Below are positions 24,332 through 36,990 of a stretch of DNA of 64,000 nt, one piece after another. Made by a program: the position numbers and the translations under genes. Source of the stretch: Chimonanthus salicifolius (lineage: Eukaryota; Streptophyta; Magnoliopsida; Laurales; Calycanthaceae). A model generated the notes under the pieces. It saw only the letters and a list, made by a program, of their open reading frames with translations, did no database searches and had not been told where the DNA came from. Where the stretch lies: positions 13,087,520-13,151,519 of the forward strand of contig CM023536.1 of assembly GCA_013350335.1 (NCBI GenBank), given 5' to 3'. Position 1 is the first letter of the stretch. Each line of letters starts with the position of its first letter.

Positions 24332-27300
24332 TGTAACGCCCCGCCCCTTTTTACAGCCTAAACCGTGGCACTGCAGGCTGAACGGGCGTCACCCAACGCG
24401 TCACCCATCTAACGGGTCTTACATCACAGATTTGTGGCTGAGGGGAAATAGTATATATATTTTTTTTAAAGATTATAATTGAAATAACGAAGCCATCAAA
24501 TCCTTCAAGCCCAACTTTATACATTGCATAAATCATAATGTCATCCACAATATAATATAAATAGCATCTATTACCAACGTCAAATCTAATCTCACAGATT
24601 CACTCACAACCCATTCCATAAAATAAAACAAACTAATAAATCTCAAATTTCTCAAATTATTTGAATCAAATAATCAAGTCTCAAAGAATAAGAAGCATCC
24701 AATAATTAACTCAATCAACATAGTTCAACACCTAGTTAGGAAGTTAAATATTCATCCATAGTAACTTCTAGTTTTCAACATCGTCCTCCAATCATAAATT
24801 CAGAGGGTTACCTGCAATATAAGGGTATGAGCTCCAAGCCCAGTGAAGGAATACAATAACACATATCCAAAATGTGATATCTCCAATATACTCAATTTAA
24901 TACAAATAAAGAAATATTAAAAGCATAAGTAATTGAATATGCATTTAATGTCCATGCTTTATGCTATGTAATACACAATGCATAATACCCAATGCCTCAT
25001 TCATTCACAACAACACCTACTGTATTTGGTGGTCTACCTGCCGAAGCGAGGCTAACACAACACCACATGAAGTGGCCTACCCGCCGAAGCGAGGCTAACA
25101 CCACCACCAAATAACAGTCTACGTGACCTTTCATGGTTTAATAATCCAAACCTACAACATACGTGGTACTACTCGCTAAAAGGGAGGCCATACACTACCA
25201 CCATCGTGATCTACATGAAAGATCACGGCTCACACCTCCATACCCATCCCATGAATATGAAGATGCCATGCCTACCATTCATTATCTCTATCATCATACC
25301 ACATGTTATGTATCATGCCATAAATTTAAACATTATACTTTAACAGTCATATGATCTCAAATTGACATAAGCACCATATACATGTCCCAAAGCATCATAA
25401 TCCAACATCAATAATCTTACACTTACATAATAATAAATTATGATTATGACAACACAATATCATGAATTCATCTCAATAACATCACAAATAACTCTACAAC
25501 AGTAAATAAAATATCCATATAATTCGAACATAATTATTGGACCTCTCAACAAGGCTAGTGGCTAATTTTCAACTATCTGGGCAGACTGAGTCCCCTTACG
25601 GCCATTAGAACATTTAGCCTATTCCCTTATACTACTGTGAGTAAGAACCGGATTACAACCACTACTCCAATAAATACCCAGTCTATTTCATAGGTCCAAT
25701 ATTATATTCCTAAAATACAATACATCATGCAATATTTTTCATTGCTCAATCACATAAATAAAATAGAGAATATCATGCACAACAAAATATAGTGTATTAT
25801 TTTTCCTCACCTAGAAGTTTGGTGATATGCACAAAATAAAATACCGAAGCTCTCTTAGCGATCAGGAACCAAAGTTTGCTGAAATATAATAATCATAGCA
25901 AAAACCAATAAAAATTCATAATAACCATTCACCTAAATTTTCAAAACCACTTGAGAATTCATTCCTTATTATTTTATATTAACATAACTCATCTCTTAAG
26001 ATCATAGGTGTTCTAGTCCAGCAAATAGGGATTCAAAGAAATCTAAGTTTTCCAAGTCTTACGTACTTTTCCAGGAAAATCCTTATAGGGAAGAATTCAC
26101 TCATCTTCAGAATTTTCTAGAAACAACCTGTTTATCAATTACTTTTCATCCTCTACCACTAGATAGGTCTCTGAGTTACGAAAACAATATCTCGTGCGTC
26201 CCAAGGCGACATTATTAGCCTGAGTTATGATCATTTTACTGAGACATGTACACTGCCAAACAGTTTGCAATCATAAATGAGGTATCTGGAATGTAACCTG
26301 AAATTGACCTATCATTTCGTCAAATTTTGATTTCAAATTTGAACAGCAACTAGATCTATCAGTATAGCTTTGAACCCAACAAATTTCATCGAAAAAGACG
26401 TTCGTGAACTCAAGTTATGATTTTTCTCACGAGGACGCGCAGAAACATAAGCCCAATTTGAAATATGAGTTTCATAGATTTCCACAAAATTGGGGTTTCC
26501 CTCTAATCCAAATCTAGGGTTATTAAATCAGTCCTCTTAAACCTCTAATCAATTTTTTTTAATCACAATTTTATATGTCAAAGTTTCTTCTATCATGGTC
26601 GAATTGAACTTACAAAAGAAAAAGATCAACACCCTTTCTAAGGTTTAATTGTAGTTTTCTTCTTCTTCTCTTCCTTCCTCTTTCTTTCTCTCTCTTTCTT
26701 TATTCAAATTTCTCAAAGGAAACTTCAGCAAAATTGTTTTAATTTGAGAGAGAGATCATGGAAGAAGAAAAAGAAGAAAAGAAAAGGATTTAGAAGAAAT
26801 AAATCTACATACCTCTAAGATGAAGAAAACCAATGAAAAACCAAAGACCAAAGGGAAGGAGATGTTGCTTTACTCGACCAAGCTCAAGGAGGAAGATGAA
26901 GTTTCGCCCGAGGAGAAAGGAGAAAAGAAACGTTGGTTTGCAGAAAGGGGCTATGCGCATGATATTTTATTTCAAGCAATGAGGAGTCGGCCAAGGGGAG
27001 TTCTAGTCCATTTAGGACTTGCCTCCAACGTGTAATAGGATTTGGTTTCCTAAATTTCACATAGGGGTATGTCCTATTATTTATTTAGGAAGCTAATTAA
27101 ATAAATCTCAAGATGAAATAATTTTGATAAGATAACTTGATTTTCTAACTAATTTGGAATTTCTAAATTTTATTTATTTGATTAATTTGTTTTCTCTCAC
27201 AAAAATTTATCTAATTAAATTCCCTTTCTAAAATTAATTTTCCTAACGACAAGGGTTTGAACACTTGAATTAATATTTTATCTAATGTTGACATAATTTC

Positions 27301-27726
27301 ATTGTTTGCTCAATTTAGTTTAATTGTGCACTTTAATTTTCTCTTTATATTACGTTTACTCAATTTAATCCTCTTTCTATCTAAAATTAATTTTCTAAAA
27401 CAAATATTTGAACACTAAATTCGACCACAGCATTTGATTTAATATTTTATAAAATTCGCCCATGGCATGGGCAAATTGATATTTTCACAGTTTGGTATTT
27501 TATTTAATGCAACCATATTTTCAATTTTGATCCACTAGTAATTTATTTTAATTGGGCATTTTAAATTAGAAACTATTCATTGAATTTTATTTTCTCACCA
27601 ATTAGCTGTTTACTTCAGATGGAGAATTAAAACAAATAAGCAAATATACACAACATCATCTTAATCCACTAACACTCTAATTCTACCTAATACCACTGAC
27701 ACGCTACTCCGAGTAGGGTCATTACA
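24332..27726. mobile_element. 3.4-kb solo LTR
   Basis: The element starts TGTAACGCCCCGCCCC and ends GGGTCATTACA, with the TG...CA ends of an LTR. The 5-bp target duplication TTTAT lies at 24327-24331 and 27727-27731, and copy 2 at about 60591 shows the uninterrupted CATTTATTGTATG site. No primer-binding site, gag or pol lies inside, so this is one LTR left after recombination. The landmark GAGCTCCAAGCCCAGTGAAGG near 24830 and a short tandem repeat CCGAAGCGAGGCTAACAC (25035, 25085) are inside. It resembles long LTRs of Ty3/gypsy chromoviruses; the lineage is inferred only. Confidence 0.85.
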
Positions 27727-30700
27727 TTTATTGTATGATTTTGAATAAAAAGTGAGGTTCGTGGAGGTTAAGGTATATTTTATAGGATATGGGATTTCAC
27801 TAGCTCCTCATGTTATGAGAAACATCAATAAGGAACCAGACTCATAGGCAGAACAAGGAGTCCAAAGGGATCACATGTTATTTATGGTTCTTTAGTTTTC
27901 TTTCTTTGGGAGTTCTTATAGCATATGTTCCTTTCCTTGCATTTTTTTCTTCTCTTAACACATTTTTTCTACTTTGCGACTGAAAATTCATTGTCAGTTA
28001 TTCACTTCAGACAAAAGGAAAAAAATTGCAGTAACTAAAAAGTACCTGAAACATCAGTATGTAAGAGACCCGGTCAAAACTTCGGAAGATATGCCAAAAT
28101 GTTTTGGTCTCAACAAAATTCATTTTACCAGTGCTTTTCTCAGAACTTCTGCGAGATGTTTGTTTTGCCTGCACCAGTCAATTTTTTCAGTGAATATTTC
28201 ATATACATATGCCTATGCCAGTCATATTTTTATATGACAGTTCCATTGTATAATCAATAAGACACCTGAGCCACTAGCCTCCCATCACATGTAGATTTGA
28301 AGAAATCACCATCGTCGCACCTTGGCCAGCCCAAAGAAAAACAATCAGCTGAACTGAAAGGTAAGAAGTAGATTTCAGAATTGACATAGATGAACCATTG
28401 TACAAAGCTTTAATCGTAATCTTTGACAGAACTAAGTTCCTTACGGACAAGAAATATTCATTCAGATCATCGTAATTACACCAGGATGAATGAGGAGCTT
28501 TCCCATTTCTGTTTTTTCTTGCCTCCTGGAATATTAACACCATAACTTAGTTCTCTACATTATATTAAAAAGACAAAGTACAATAATAACTTTCTAAGAA
28601 AAGATGCTTTAACAGAAACTTACCCTCTCAATTACACGATACAATTATGACCTTTTTCAGAAAAGCCTCATCTTCTCCACCATATGAAGGTTTGATTTTT
28701 TCTCCAGTCACAATGCTGACATTTCCAGCTAATAAACCATGAAGCTCATATGCCATCTGAAAACATATGAGATTTTACTACTGATAGATAGTAAAAAAAC
28801 ATACTTCTTACTTGAAAAAAAACTATGCTAAGTAAAAGGAGACAATAAAAACCCTCAAAAAATAAATGACAACATCACTAACATTATGGAAAATGTCGCA
28901 TAGGCATTCTGGCATAAAGCGGATATTTGTAGCTTCACCCCATATAAGAAGATGTAGACCCATATACAGTATCTTACTCTGCTGCACTCTTGTTGGCCAT
29001 GAGGAAATCTGAAGGATAGAATTGGAAATGCTTCAGTGATATAGCAAAAAGAAATTTTCAAAACTCAGACGTACTAGGAACATAAGAGATGGACAAGTAA
29101 TGAAAATAAAGTGTGAGAGAATCTTACCGTAAATTGTGCTTTTGTCCCAAAAATTTGCACCATGTTTTGTACTTCTAGTTTCTTCATAACTGCATCTACA
29201 GCTCGATCATCTAGTTGTACCAGGATTCAGAGGAATAGTGTAAGTAACATGTTATGTCTGAAGTATATGTACATGTGTGTATGTATAAGTTCCATAAACA
29301 CACTGAATATGTACACATTTGAGGGTCAGTGTTTCACTTATAAATGTTGGCATTATTACTCGGTGATGAGGAGACTTGGTATAAGTTTCTGAATTTTCTT
29401 TTCTTTTGACAGAGATTCCTTCTCAAATATAGCTTTGCTATATGTCCATTTCGCCTCAATAGAAGTCGTGTAAACTTTGGTTTATAAAGCACTTGGCAAC
29501 AAAGAGTCTTCCTCGGTTTAAGTTTCTGATTATTCTTTTACTTGAGAGAGATCCAACCCAAATATAAAGATTTTTTATATGTCTAACTAGAATTAGCAGA
29601 AGTTGAAAAATGGATGAAAGATATTTCGGGCTCAACTGAATTGAGAAGACCAAAGATATTTGTTTCTTAGCACTAATTCTTCATCCTTCTTTTGGGAAGT
29701 TTTGGAGTCTCTAACATAGAAGTGAACACAATAACTCCCTCATTGAGGAAACGGTGTGCAACCATTATGTGTTGGCAATGGCTACTAGATCATATGATTT
29801 TGGAATTATTGCATGCAACAAACAATATATACCTCAAAACATGATAAAAAATAGTAAAGATCATCATCATCATCACAATGGAATCACAATTCTATAATCA
29901 CTATTAAAACTTAAATGGTAAATAATAAGACATAAAAAGTACAAGCTCTATGGTCGATACTTCATGGTCAATGATACTTAGGATAATAATCATAGAGAGA
30001 TGAAGTAATTGATGATGTACTAATCCTACTGGTAAGGGGCTACTATTTAGAAGGAAAGATAGAGGCGTACCATGTTAAGGGGCTCAGGCTGTGGTTCCAG
30101 TCTTGTATGAACATTTGCAAGTAGTAATATCAAATTCTCCCTCTGGTTTCTGACATTGTCTCTCTGCATAATCATAGGGATACCACATGAAGAGGTCAAT
30201 TGACAAACTTGAAATTCAAACACAAACATGTAGATTTCTTGCAAGTTGTGGCCCTTTTCACCCTTGCCTTAAATTCAAATGATTTATAATTGTCACCGAT
30301 TCAGAAAAGGAACAAGAGATCATTTATTAAACAAACTAGAATCATCATCATTTCAACATTGGGTCCTATGCAAATCCAACAGACCTCAAATCCAAACATA
30401 GCCCATAACCAATCAAGAAGATCCAAGTCTCCGGTTTTCTGCCTCTGCTGCTCAAAGCTAGTAGACCAATTCAAGCCACGAGTGTTTGACAGAGCTGCTA
30501 CAACTGCTTTTATCTGGTGGAACAATAAAACATGACTTTACATTAGCAATACAACCTGAAAAAAATGATAGGCCGTCTACAACTGATAATTAGCAATGGC
30601 TAAAGACAAGTCTTGGCAAGACCTCCTCAAGTTGCATGATAGACTGTGAAGCTCCAGCTGCATCCAAGGGAAGAATGTTGTATGGAGTATAGTTTTCCTT

Positions 30701-30923
30701 CTTTTCTTCGACATCTTTAGCTACTGCAATAATCTGCTCAAGGTAAATCACCCCAAAGCTTCAGAAATTGATGACAGATCACAAGAACATGGATGACAAT
30801 AATGTGAACACAGGAAGCAAGACAATGAGATCAAAACCATTTAACTGGCAAGAAGAAAAAGAAAGAAATAGGAGCCTCTGCTGCTCAAAAGTAGTAGGTC
30901 AATTCAAGCCACGAGTGTTAGAC

Positions 30924-31071
30924 AATGGTCTAGAATGCTAAAAGATGGAGAGAGCCCAACTATACCATTGCTGGTTGAGGGAAAAAAGATGTTGCTCTTG
31001 ATCAAGAACTGGATACTAGCCAGTGCACCACATTCCTATCTAAGACCTTAATTTAATTGTAAATTTTGATA
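30924..31071 (+). repeat. left arm of a 150-bp inverted repeat
   Basis: The sequence AATGGTCTAGAATGCTAAAA through GAACTGGATACTAGCCAGTG to AATTGTAAATTTTGAT is repeated inverted at 32211-32360 with few differences. Just upstream (30884-30925), CTCTGCTGCTCAAAAGTAG and GCCACGAGTG duplicate part of the callose synthase exon at 30438-30490. Confidence 0.9.
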
Positions 31072-31619
31072 CATCCATCTGGATATATGCAACTGATTTC
31101 AAAGTATTTCCTGTTCTGTCTCCTTTATGGAGTTGTTCAGTTGCAATAGATATTTCACTGAGGGAGATGAGCTCAAGGAGTCAAATTTAGCTTTCTAAAC
31201 ATTTCCATTGAATCATTCTAATGGCCAAACTAATGTTTTTAAAGGAGAAAGAAAAGCTAAAGAGATTACTATTTGTTCATTTTCTTTGATCACTATGAAT
31301 AGGTGCTATCATAATGTCTGTATTGGGTTACATAACATTGTATATTGCCCCTAGAGATCAATAAAAGATTTAGTTACAGGTTTCTTTTCCTCATGCTTGT
31401 TTCCATTAATGCTTGTTTCATACTCATAAAGAAAAGAAATGTGGTAAATTTAGTTTATTTTGTTAGTTGATTAAGAATGTTTTGTACTATTAGTATAAGG
31501 TTTTTATGGTGAACACAAAGGAAAATGATGATGATGATGATGAACTCAACGACCAACTCTTCTTTTAAGTGATTTTCTCTCAAGGCAGCTAGAATGACAG
31601 TTAACACAAAAAGAAACTT

Positions 31620-31981
31620 TGTATTAGGATAGCCTTGACTATAGGAGTGGGTTTTGGGGGAGCTAAATTAGTTATCGAAAGTGATTCATTTAATGCCATC
31701 AAATGGACTAGGGGAGTGAAGCCCCTCCATGAAGATCAATCATCTTAGCAAGGGAGATTAAGGAACTTGTTAAGGGCCATGAGATCTCTTTTGTGCATAT
31801 TAATAGAATGGCCAATGGAGTGGCGGATTTCTTTGTTAAAACTAGGATCGAATTGCCGATTTGTGGTGTTTTCTGCCTTCATGGAGATTAGTTCTTTTTT
31901 TTTTGGTGGTAGGCTTCAATGTTTTCTTTGTTTTTTTTTTCCTTTTGGCCTAATTCTCTTCTGTTGCCGCTCAAAAAAGAA
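31620..31981 (+). mobile_element. short 5'-truncated LINE, RNase H tail
   Basis: The translation, across frame breaks, gives KLVIESDSFNAIKW, then VHINRMANGVADFFVK and ELPICGVFCLHGD, the end of a plant LINE RNase H domain. It is flanked by AACACAAAAAGAAACTT (31603-31619) and AACACAAAAAAGAAACTT (31982-31999), a target duplication of about 17 bp. It lies between the two arms of the inverted repeat. Confidence 0.8.
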
Positions 31982-32210
31982 AACACAAAAAAGAAACTTA
32001 GTGAAGTAAGAATGAAGGTTCCCATGATATCTCATATTGCATTTGTGAGGTAGAGGTAATTTTGGTTCCTCATATTTGTCTTGTCAGCTGTGTACAAGGG
32101 ATAGCATACCATTTTCATGCCATTATCATGATCTAAATTTATGTCTTTCCTTGGATGTGTTTTTTGAGTAGTTGTACAGAATTCTTGGGAAAAAATCCTG
32201 AATGTGGTAT

Positions 32211-32360
32211 ACATCAAAATTTACAATTAAATTAAGGTCTTAGATAGGAATGTGGTGCACTGGCTAGTATCCAGTTCTTGATCAAGAGCAACATCTTTTT
32301 TCCCTCAACCAGCAATGGTATAATTGGGCTCTCTCCATCTTTCAGCATTCTAGACCATTG
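32211..32360 (-). repeat. right arm of the 150-bp inverted repeat
   Basis: Inverted partner of 30924-31071. It runs from ATCAAAATTTACAATTAAAT to TTTCAGCATTCTAGACCATT. The space between the arms is about 1.1 kb and includes the LINE tail. Confidence 0.9.
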
Positions 32361-32899
32361 CTTTAATACTCCTGCATTTGAAAGAAATAGGAGCCTCTAC
32401 AGCCCCAAAAATATTTCATTGAGTCATAGGGACTTGGGTAATATTTTGGAACTTACAAAAGTATGATCTATTAGTTTTTTAAGGTCCTAGAGGTGATACT
32501 GAGGTGATACTTCAGCCATAATATTCAGTTATTGAGTAACTTTACAAGTAAGGTACTAGAACATTGACTTGATCTTCAATGCTTTACTATGCCTTCGCTT
32601 ATTTTTCATAGTTGGCTTTGTAGGATGCCTTGATATCTAATAAATGTCTCCTTCATAGCCTGGGAGGTTTCTTCTTCGAGCCTATGCTTATAATCATTAT
32701 GCTTAACCAAAGAGTGTCAGTACAGTTCGTCAATGGCTTTATTATCATTAAAACTACCCACTAATCCATGGGTTGCGACATTGGGGCTAACAATACTTAA
32801 TATGAAATGCATGTTCTCAAGTATCACCTAGTGACGTATATCATCTATTACAATTCATAATTATTAATTTTTTTTGTAAATTTTTTTTAATTTTATAAA

Positions 32900-34400
32900 A
32901 ATGTCGGAATATTAAAAAACTTAAACAAACACCCTAAAAACTCTACCAATCACATTAAGGAGTTTTCATTTAATTGTAGAAACATTTCTATATCTTTTCT
33001 TTTTATTTTTATTTCAACAAGAAAGTCAAAAATTGAAAGTATCTTAGAAATCTGACCTTTTATCAAATTTTAAGAAAAAACTTAAGAAAATCACACAGAC
33101 ACCCTACAAATTATGTAAATGACATTAACACATCTCAATTAAAATCTATAAGCACTCAATATTATTTCATTAAATTATTTTCACAAAAACTGAAATTTGA
33201 GATTATAAAAACTCAAAACAACTCGAAAATTTAATAACTTGCTTTTAAAAATTTTAAATTAAAAAATAGGGAAATATCTCAACTTTTATAAATTTTTTAG
33301 AAAAATCTTAAGAAAATCACACAGACACTCTACAAATTATGTAAATGACATTAACATATCTCAATTAAAATCTATAAGCACTCAATATTATTTCATTAAA
33401 GTATTTTCACAAAAACTCAAAACAACTCGAAAATTTAATAACTTGCTTTTAAAATTTTTAAATTAAAAAATAGGGAAATATCTCAAACTAATTTTTTGAA
33501 TAAAATAAATAAAGAACTAACATTGATTGATACTATGTAGTATTGGTTGATACTGACTAATGCTTATCAACTGATTAATGGCTATATCGACGACATATTG
33601 GCGAATATTTAAACTTTCCTTGGAAGCTTAAGTACAATGAAAGTACAAAATTTTGATAAATATAGCTTGTTTTCTCTATATTTTCTTGTGTCAATCTTTT
33701 GTGAAATTTTTGTTATAAACATGATCATGATATTAAAATGTAATGCAACATTGTGACATTTGGTGTACAAGAGACGCAGAGAGAGAGAGAGAGGACTTCA
33801 ATTAAATAATTAATGGAGAGATTTATAATTTTAGTAAATTTTATAATTTCTTAGTATTTGTCATATTTATATTTGATTAAAATTTAATGATTTCTTAGTA
33901 ATTTAACTTGTAAAATTAAAATATGATAGTTCAAATATCATCATGTTTTCAGTAATCTAATCAAAGTGATTTTTCTCGTAATTATATCTAAACTTTTTAA
34001 TAAATTAATTATAGTTGAATACATGACAAAATGATTTTCTAATAAGTTAAATTTCATACATAGTATAAGTTTTTGTTTAAAAATTAGTCAAAATGAGCAC
34101 TTTTGTAACTCTAGTAGGAAAAAAAATTAAAATTTTTCCTACATTTTAGCTTTTATTTTGAGTAAAAAGACAATAAAAATATTTTTTTATTAAAAAAGCA
34201 AACTATATTTTAATATTATGTTTGTTAAATATAAAAAATTATCAATTTATAATTTTATTTAATGAATAAAGGAGAATGATTTCATGACAAACATCAAACA
34301 ATGTTCCCCCGAAGAGTTTAGGCGGGACCCTTGTCTCGTGGTTTCCCTCGGTTATAAAAAAAAAGGTCAAACAATGTTTTCTCATTTCAGTATTTTTTAT
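32900..34400. repeat. repeat block A, related to 49920-51110
   Basis: Shared stretches include ACCAATCACATTAAGGAGTT, GAACTAACATTGATTGATAC, TTGTAAAATTAAAATATGAT and CAAAATGAGCACTTTTGTAA, all found again in the same order at 49955-50850. Inside this copy, about 240 bp (33080-33240 and 33310-33480, marked by CACACAGACACCCTACAAAT) is tandemly duplicated. Nothing codes for protein. It is an old AT-rich transposon or segmental repeat of unknown class. Confidence 0.7.
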
Positions 34401-34634
34401 TTCTTTTTAATCTTAAATATTGCAAGTCTGTGATCAAGCCTAAATTCTCTAATCACAAGTTATGTATTGGGAAAGTGGAGAGTGGTGAGGTTCAAGTTAG
34501 ATTAAGTTCAAGCATTTAACAAATGAAGTTGAGATTTAATTATGTTCAGGGTTTTTATTAGTTATACTTTGTCCATTTTCCTTTTTGAATTTTTTTTTTA
34601 AACACCATAGAAAATTAACCACATAGTTTAAAAG

Positions 34635-34770
34635 TAAGTTAATGAGGTACAAGACTCCCGAAATTCAATCCAAAGGCAGTTTTCAACCTCTTGATCTTAA
34701 TGGTTGAACTCACTAAGCGTCCTTAATAACATCCATGGACACCTGGTGCTTTCAAAAAATAAGATCAAAA
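34635..34770 (-). mobile_element. SINE-like element, inverted
   Basis: Read on the minus strand it has GCTTAGTGAGTTCAACCATT and GATCAAGAGG followed by TTGGATTGAATTTCGGG and GAGTCTTGTACC, an arrangement of A-box and B-box-like blocks similar to 6112-6303. Ends are not fixed. Confidence 0.35.
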
Positions 34771-36720
34771 AGCTAGAAATTGAATGAGAAGTCAAAATTT
34801 CATCCAATTGTAGACTATTAAGTCTGCATTCAATTTGTATGGTTAGTTTTTTTAGGTACATTGAAGTTTTTCTTAAAGAAAAGGAAAATATTCCAGGTTT
34901 GACTTCCTAATATATACATGTACCGGATTATTTTTGAAATATTTAAACTTCTAAATTTATCAAGTTCATGGATGGCATTAGTGCAACTATAAAAATTTTG
35001 AACCTGTTCCCACCATGGATTGATGTATATCTCTTCAAACCCTATTGGGACAAGCCCATGGTGCCCCTGACCCCTAACAAAGCTCATGGGCTAGACAAGG
35101 TACAGACCCACATGGCTAATGAAGCTATATTGATTGATTTGATTCATATTCTGAAAATGAGGCAGCTAGAATCTTCTCAGTGTGTAATTTTAGTACATTC
35201 AACTTCTACACTGCGGCCAATGAAATGGAAGATTCACATCTTCTGATTGTAGCCGGTGGTCAATGAACTACCCTTTAATTACTTAATGCCGCAAAACCAA
35301 ACCACTCAACCTACGATACTCAAAATAGGAATTTGTAGCTAAAATCATGAATTAGGTAAAAATTCCACATAAATATTTTGTTTTATTGATGGACTTTATC
35401 TTGGGTACCTATAACAAAAAACCACTTCCTTCAAGCATCTATAGAGGTTTTATCAATATTTTTCTTTGAATCATCATGAGGTATCCCTATCCCACATTTG
35501 AGGTGAGAACACGGAACCACCCACAAGCCTCTTCTTCTCACATGAACCCGAACCTCTATTATAATCCCAGAACCCCAATCCATAAAAATTTCATCATGTT
35601 TGATTTAGCTCTCTAGCACAAGAAACATAGCTCATTCCTCACTTGAAAAATAAGAATACAGTGGATGCCACCATTTATGAAACATAGCTCATTCCTCTAC
35701 AATTATCATTCTTTTACTTGTAAATGGATAAATAACAGTAAAGAGGCAACTAAGTCAACTCTCTCCATATTTTAAGGCCTCAAATTCAGAATTGATATGA
35801 TTTGGAAACATAGAAGTGACAACACTAAAATGGAGCTAATGGTTTATAGCATCTTGGAGATAGACTGTCCATTAAAAAAAAATCCCTACTTGTCAAATGT
35901 TCCACAGTGAGTATTTCTCACCAAAAGAGAGATTTTGGGGGTGGGCGACTCGACCACACACCAGAAGAGATAAGATGGGATTAGAAGGGAAAAGAGATTT
36001 TCATGATCAAACCCAGTTTTTGTCTAAGAGGTGTTTAATGAAACAACGAGAAAGGTTTTATTTGAGAAAGAAAACAGAGTGGATAGCTTTGCAAAGAAGA
36101 TTATCCTCTAGCTAGAGGATGTACAAACCTATTAGTTGTTCTTGGAATATGCAGAATAGAAGTCTAGAGGGAGCCCGTATTAGTTGCACAACAAGCACCT
36201 ATCAAATATTTGTCTTAAATTTGCACAGCTTTCAACTTCAAAATCATCTTCTTTAAGAAATATCCTTATCCACCAATTGGCTAACAAAGTTAACCATTAG
36301 CCACCCCCACCAGCAAGGCAACTTTGGCTAACCAGTTTGACTGGTTTTTTAGAAAAGCAAGAAGCAATAGGAGATGATGACCACCTTGGCTTGATTTGAC
36401 TGTGATAATACAATTCCTTTGAAAGACATCAACAATACTAAACACTTAATAAATATGTTAAAACACTAGTGCCCATCACTACCACTGTTGTTGCTGATTA
36501 TGTTGCCAATCAATGAGAATGGGAAAAAGAGAGGGAGGGAGGGCAAGCCAGGCCTGAATTCAAATTGATCTCCCATTTTTTGGCCTGATCCCTAGCAGTC
36601 TCTAGAATGCAGACTCATTGGGCCCAACCAGTTGCACTCAAAGATTTGACATTTATAGAATTCAAAAAGGTTCTTCTTGTCAATGTAGAATTGTAGATGA
36701 AAAAATGGCCAAAAGAAAAT
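34771..36720. other. intergenic, nothing recognised
   Basis: Several short open frames (85 codons minus at 34830-35087, 92 plus at 34968, 72 plus at 35897) lack domains, plausible splice partners or protein-like composition. The stretch next to the MAP kinase gene is presumably its 3' flank. Confidence 0.45.
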
Positions 36721-36990
36721 AGAATGACATTTCACTAATTCAAATCAAATCCATTGGTTATACAAAAGTGGCTACACAAAATATAATGATGATTCAAACA
36801 TTTATCTTCCTCCATAACACTATTGATTTCAACCATATACACTTCACCAAAATTGTATTGAGTCTCTCCAAACATAGGTCACATACAGTATTTTGATTTA
36901 CAATTAGATGGACCATGCACAGAGCTCTTGGATTTATAGAAAAAAAAATGTACAATTATAAACAGCTGCATTTATGTTCTTGGAAGGAAG

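Larger units (their letters stand above)
16660..30733 (-). pseudogene. callose synthase 10 (GSL8)-like pseudogene, copy 1
   Basis: Minus-strand exons encode, in order, pieces of the N-terminal half of a callose synthase: 30733-30623 (NILPLDAAGASQSIMQLEEV), 30513-30385 (NTRGLNW, KTGDLDLLDW), 30163-30071 (DNVRNQRENLILLLANVH), 29214-29128, 29008-28883 (GLHLLIWGEATNIRFMPEC), 28756-28624, 28525-28445 (WCNYDDLNEYF), then CFSLGWP, FVETKTFWHIFRSFD, MIIVAWSGSSPLD, 20515-20190 (FPGYHRWKF to RRWIENSDWH), [44 protein letters not shown] and LLLQDMLEVVT. The C-terminal GT48 catalytic domain and last membrane segments are absent. Lesions: lost acceptor before 29214, one-base loss near 28960, TGA near 28630, a deletion between 18260 and 18261 relative to copy 2, and a transposon in an exon. 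It would make plasmodesmal or cell-plate callose if intact; this copy cannot. Confidence 0.9.

Noticed and set aside
27861..27877. TCCAAAGGGATCACAT resembling the start of miR393 (also at 60725)
   Set aside because: The second half does not match miR393 and no pairing arm lies nearby; it is part of the duplicated callose synthase intron.
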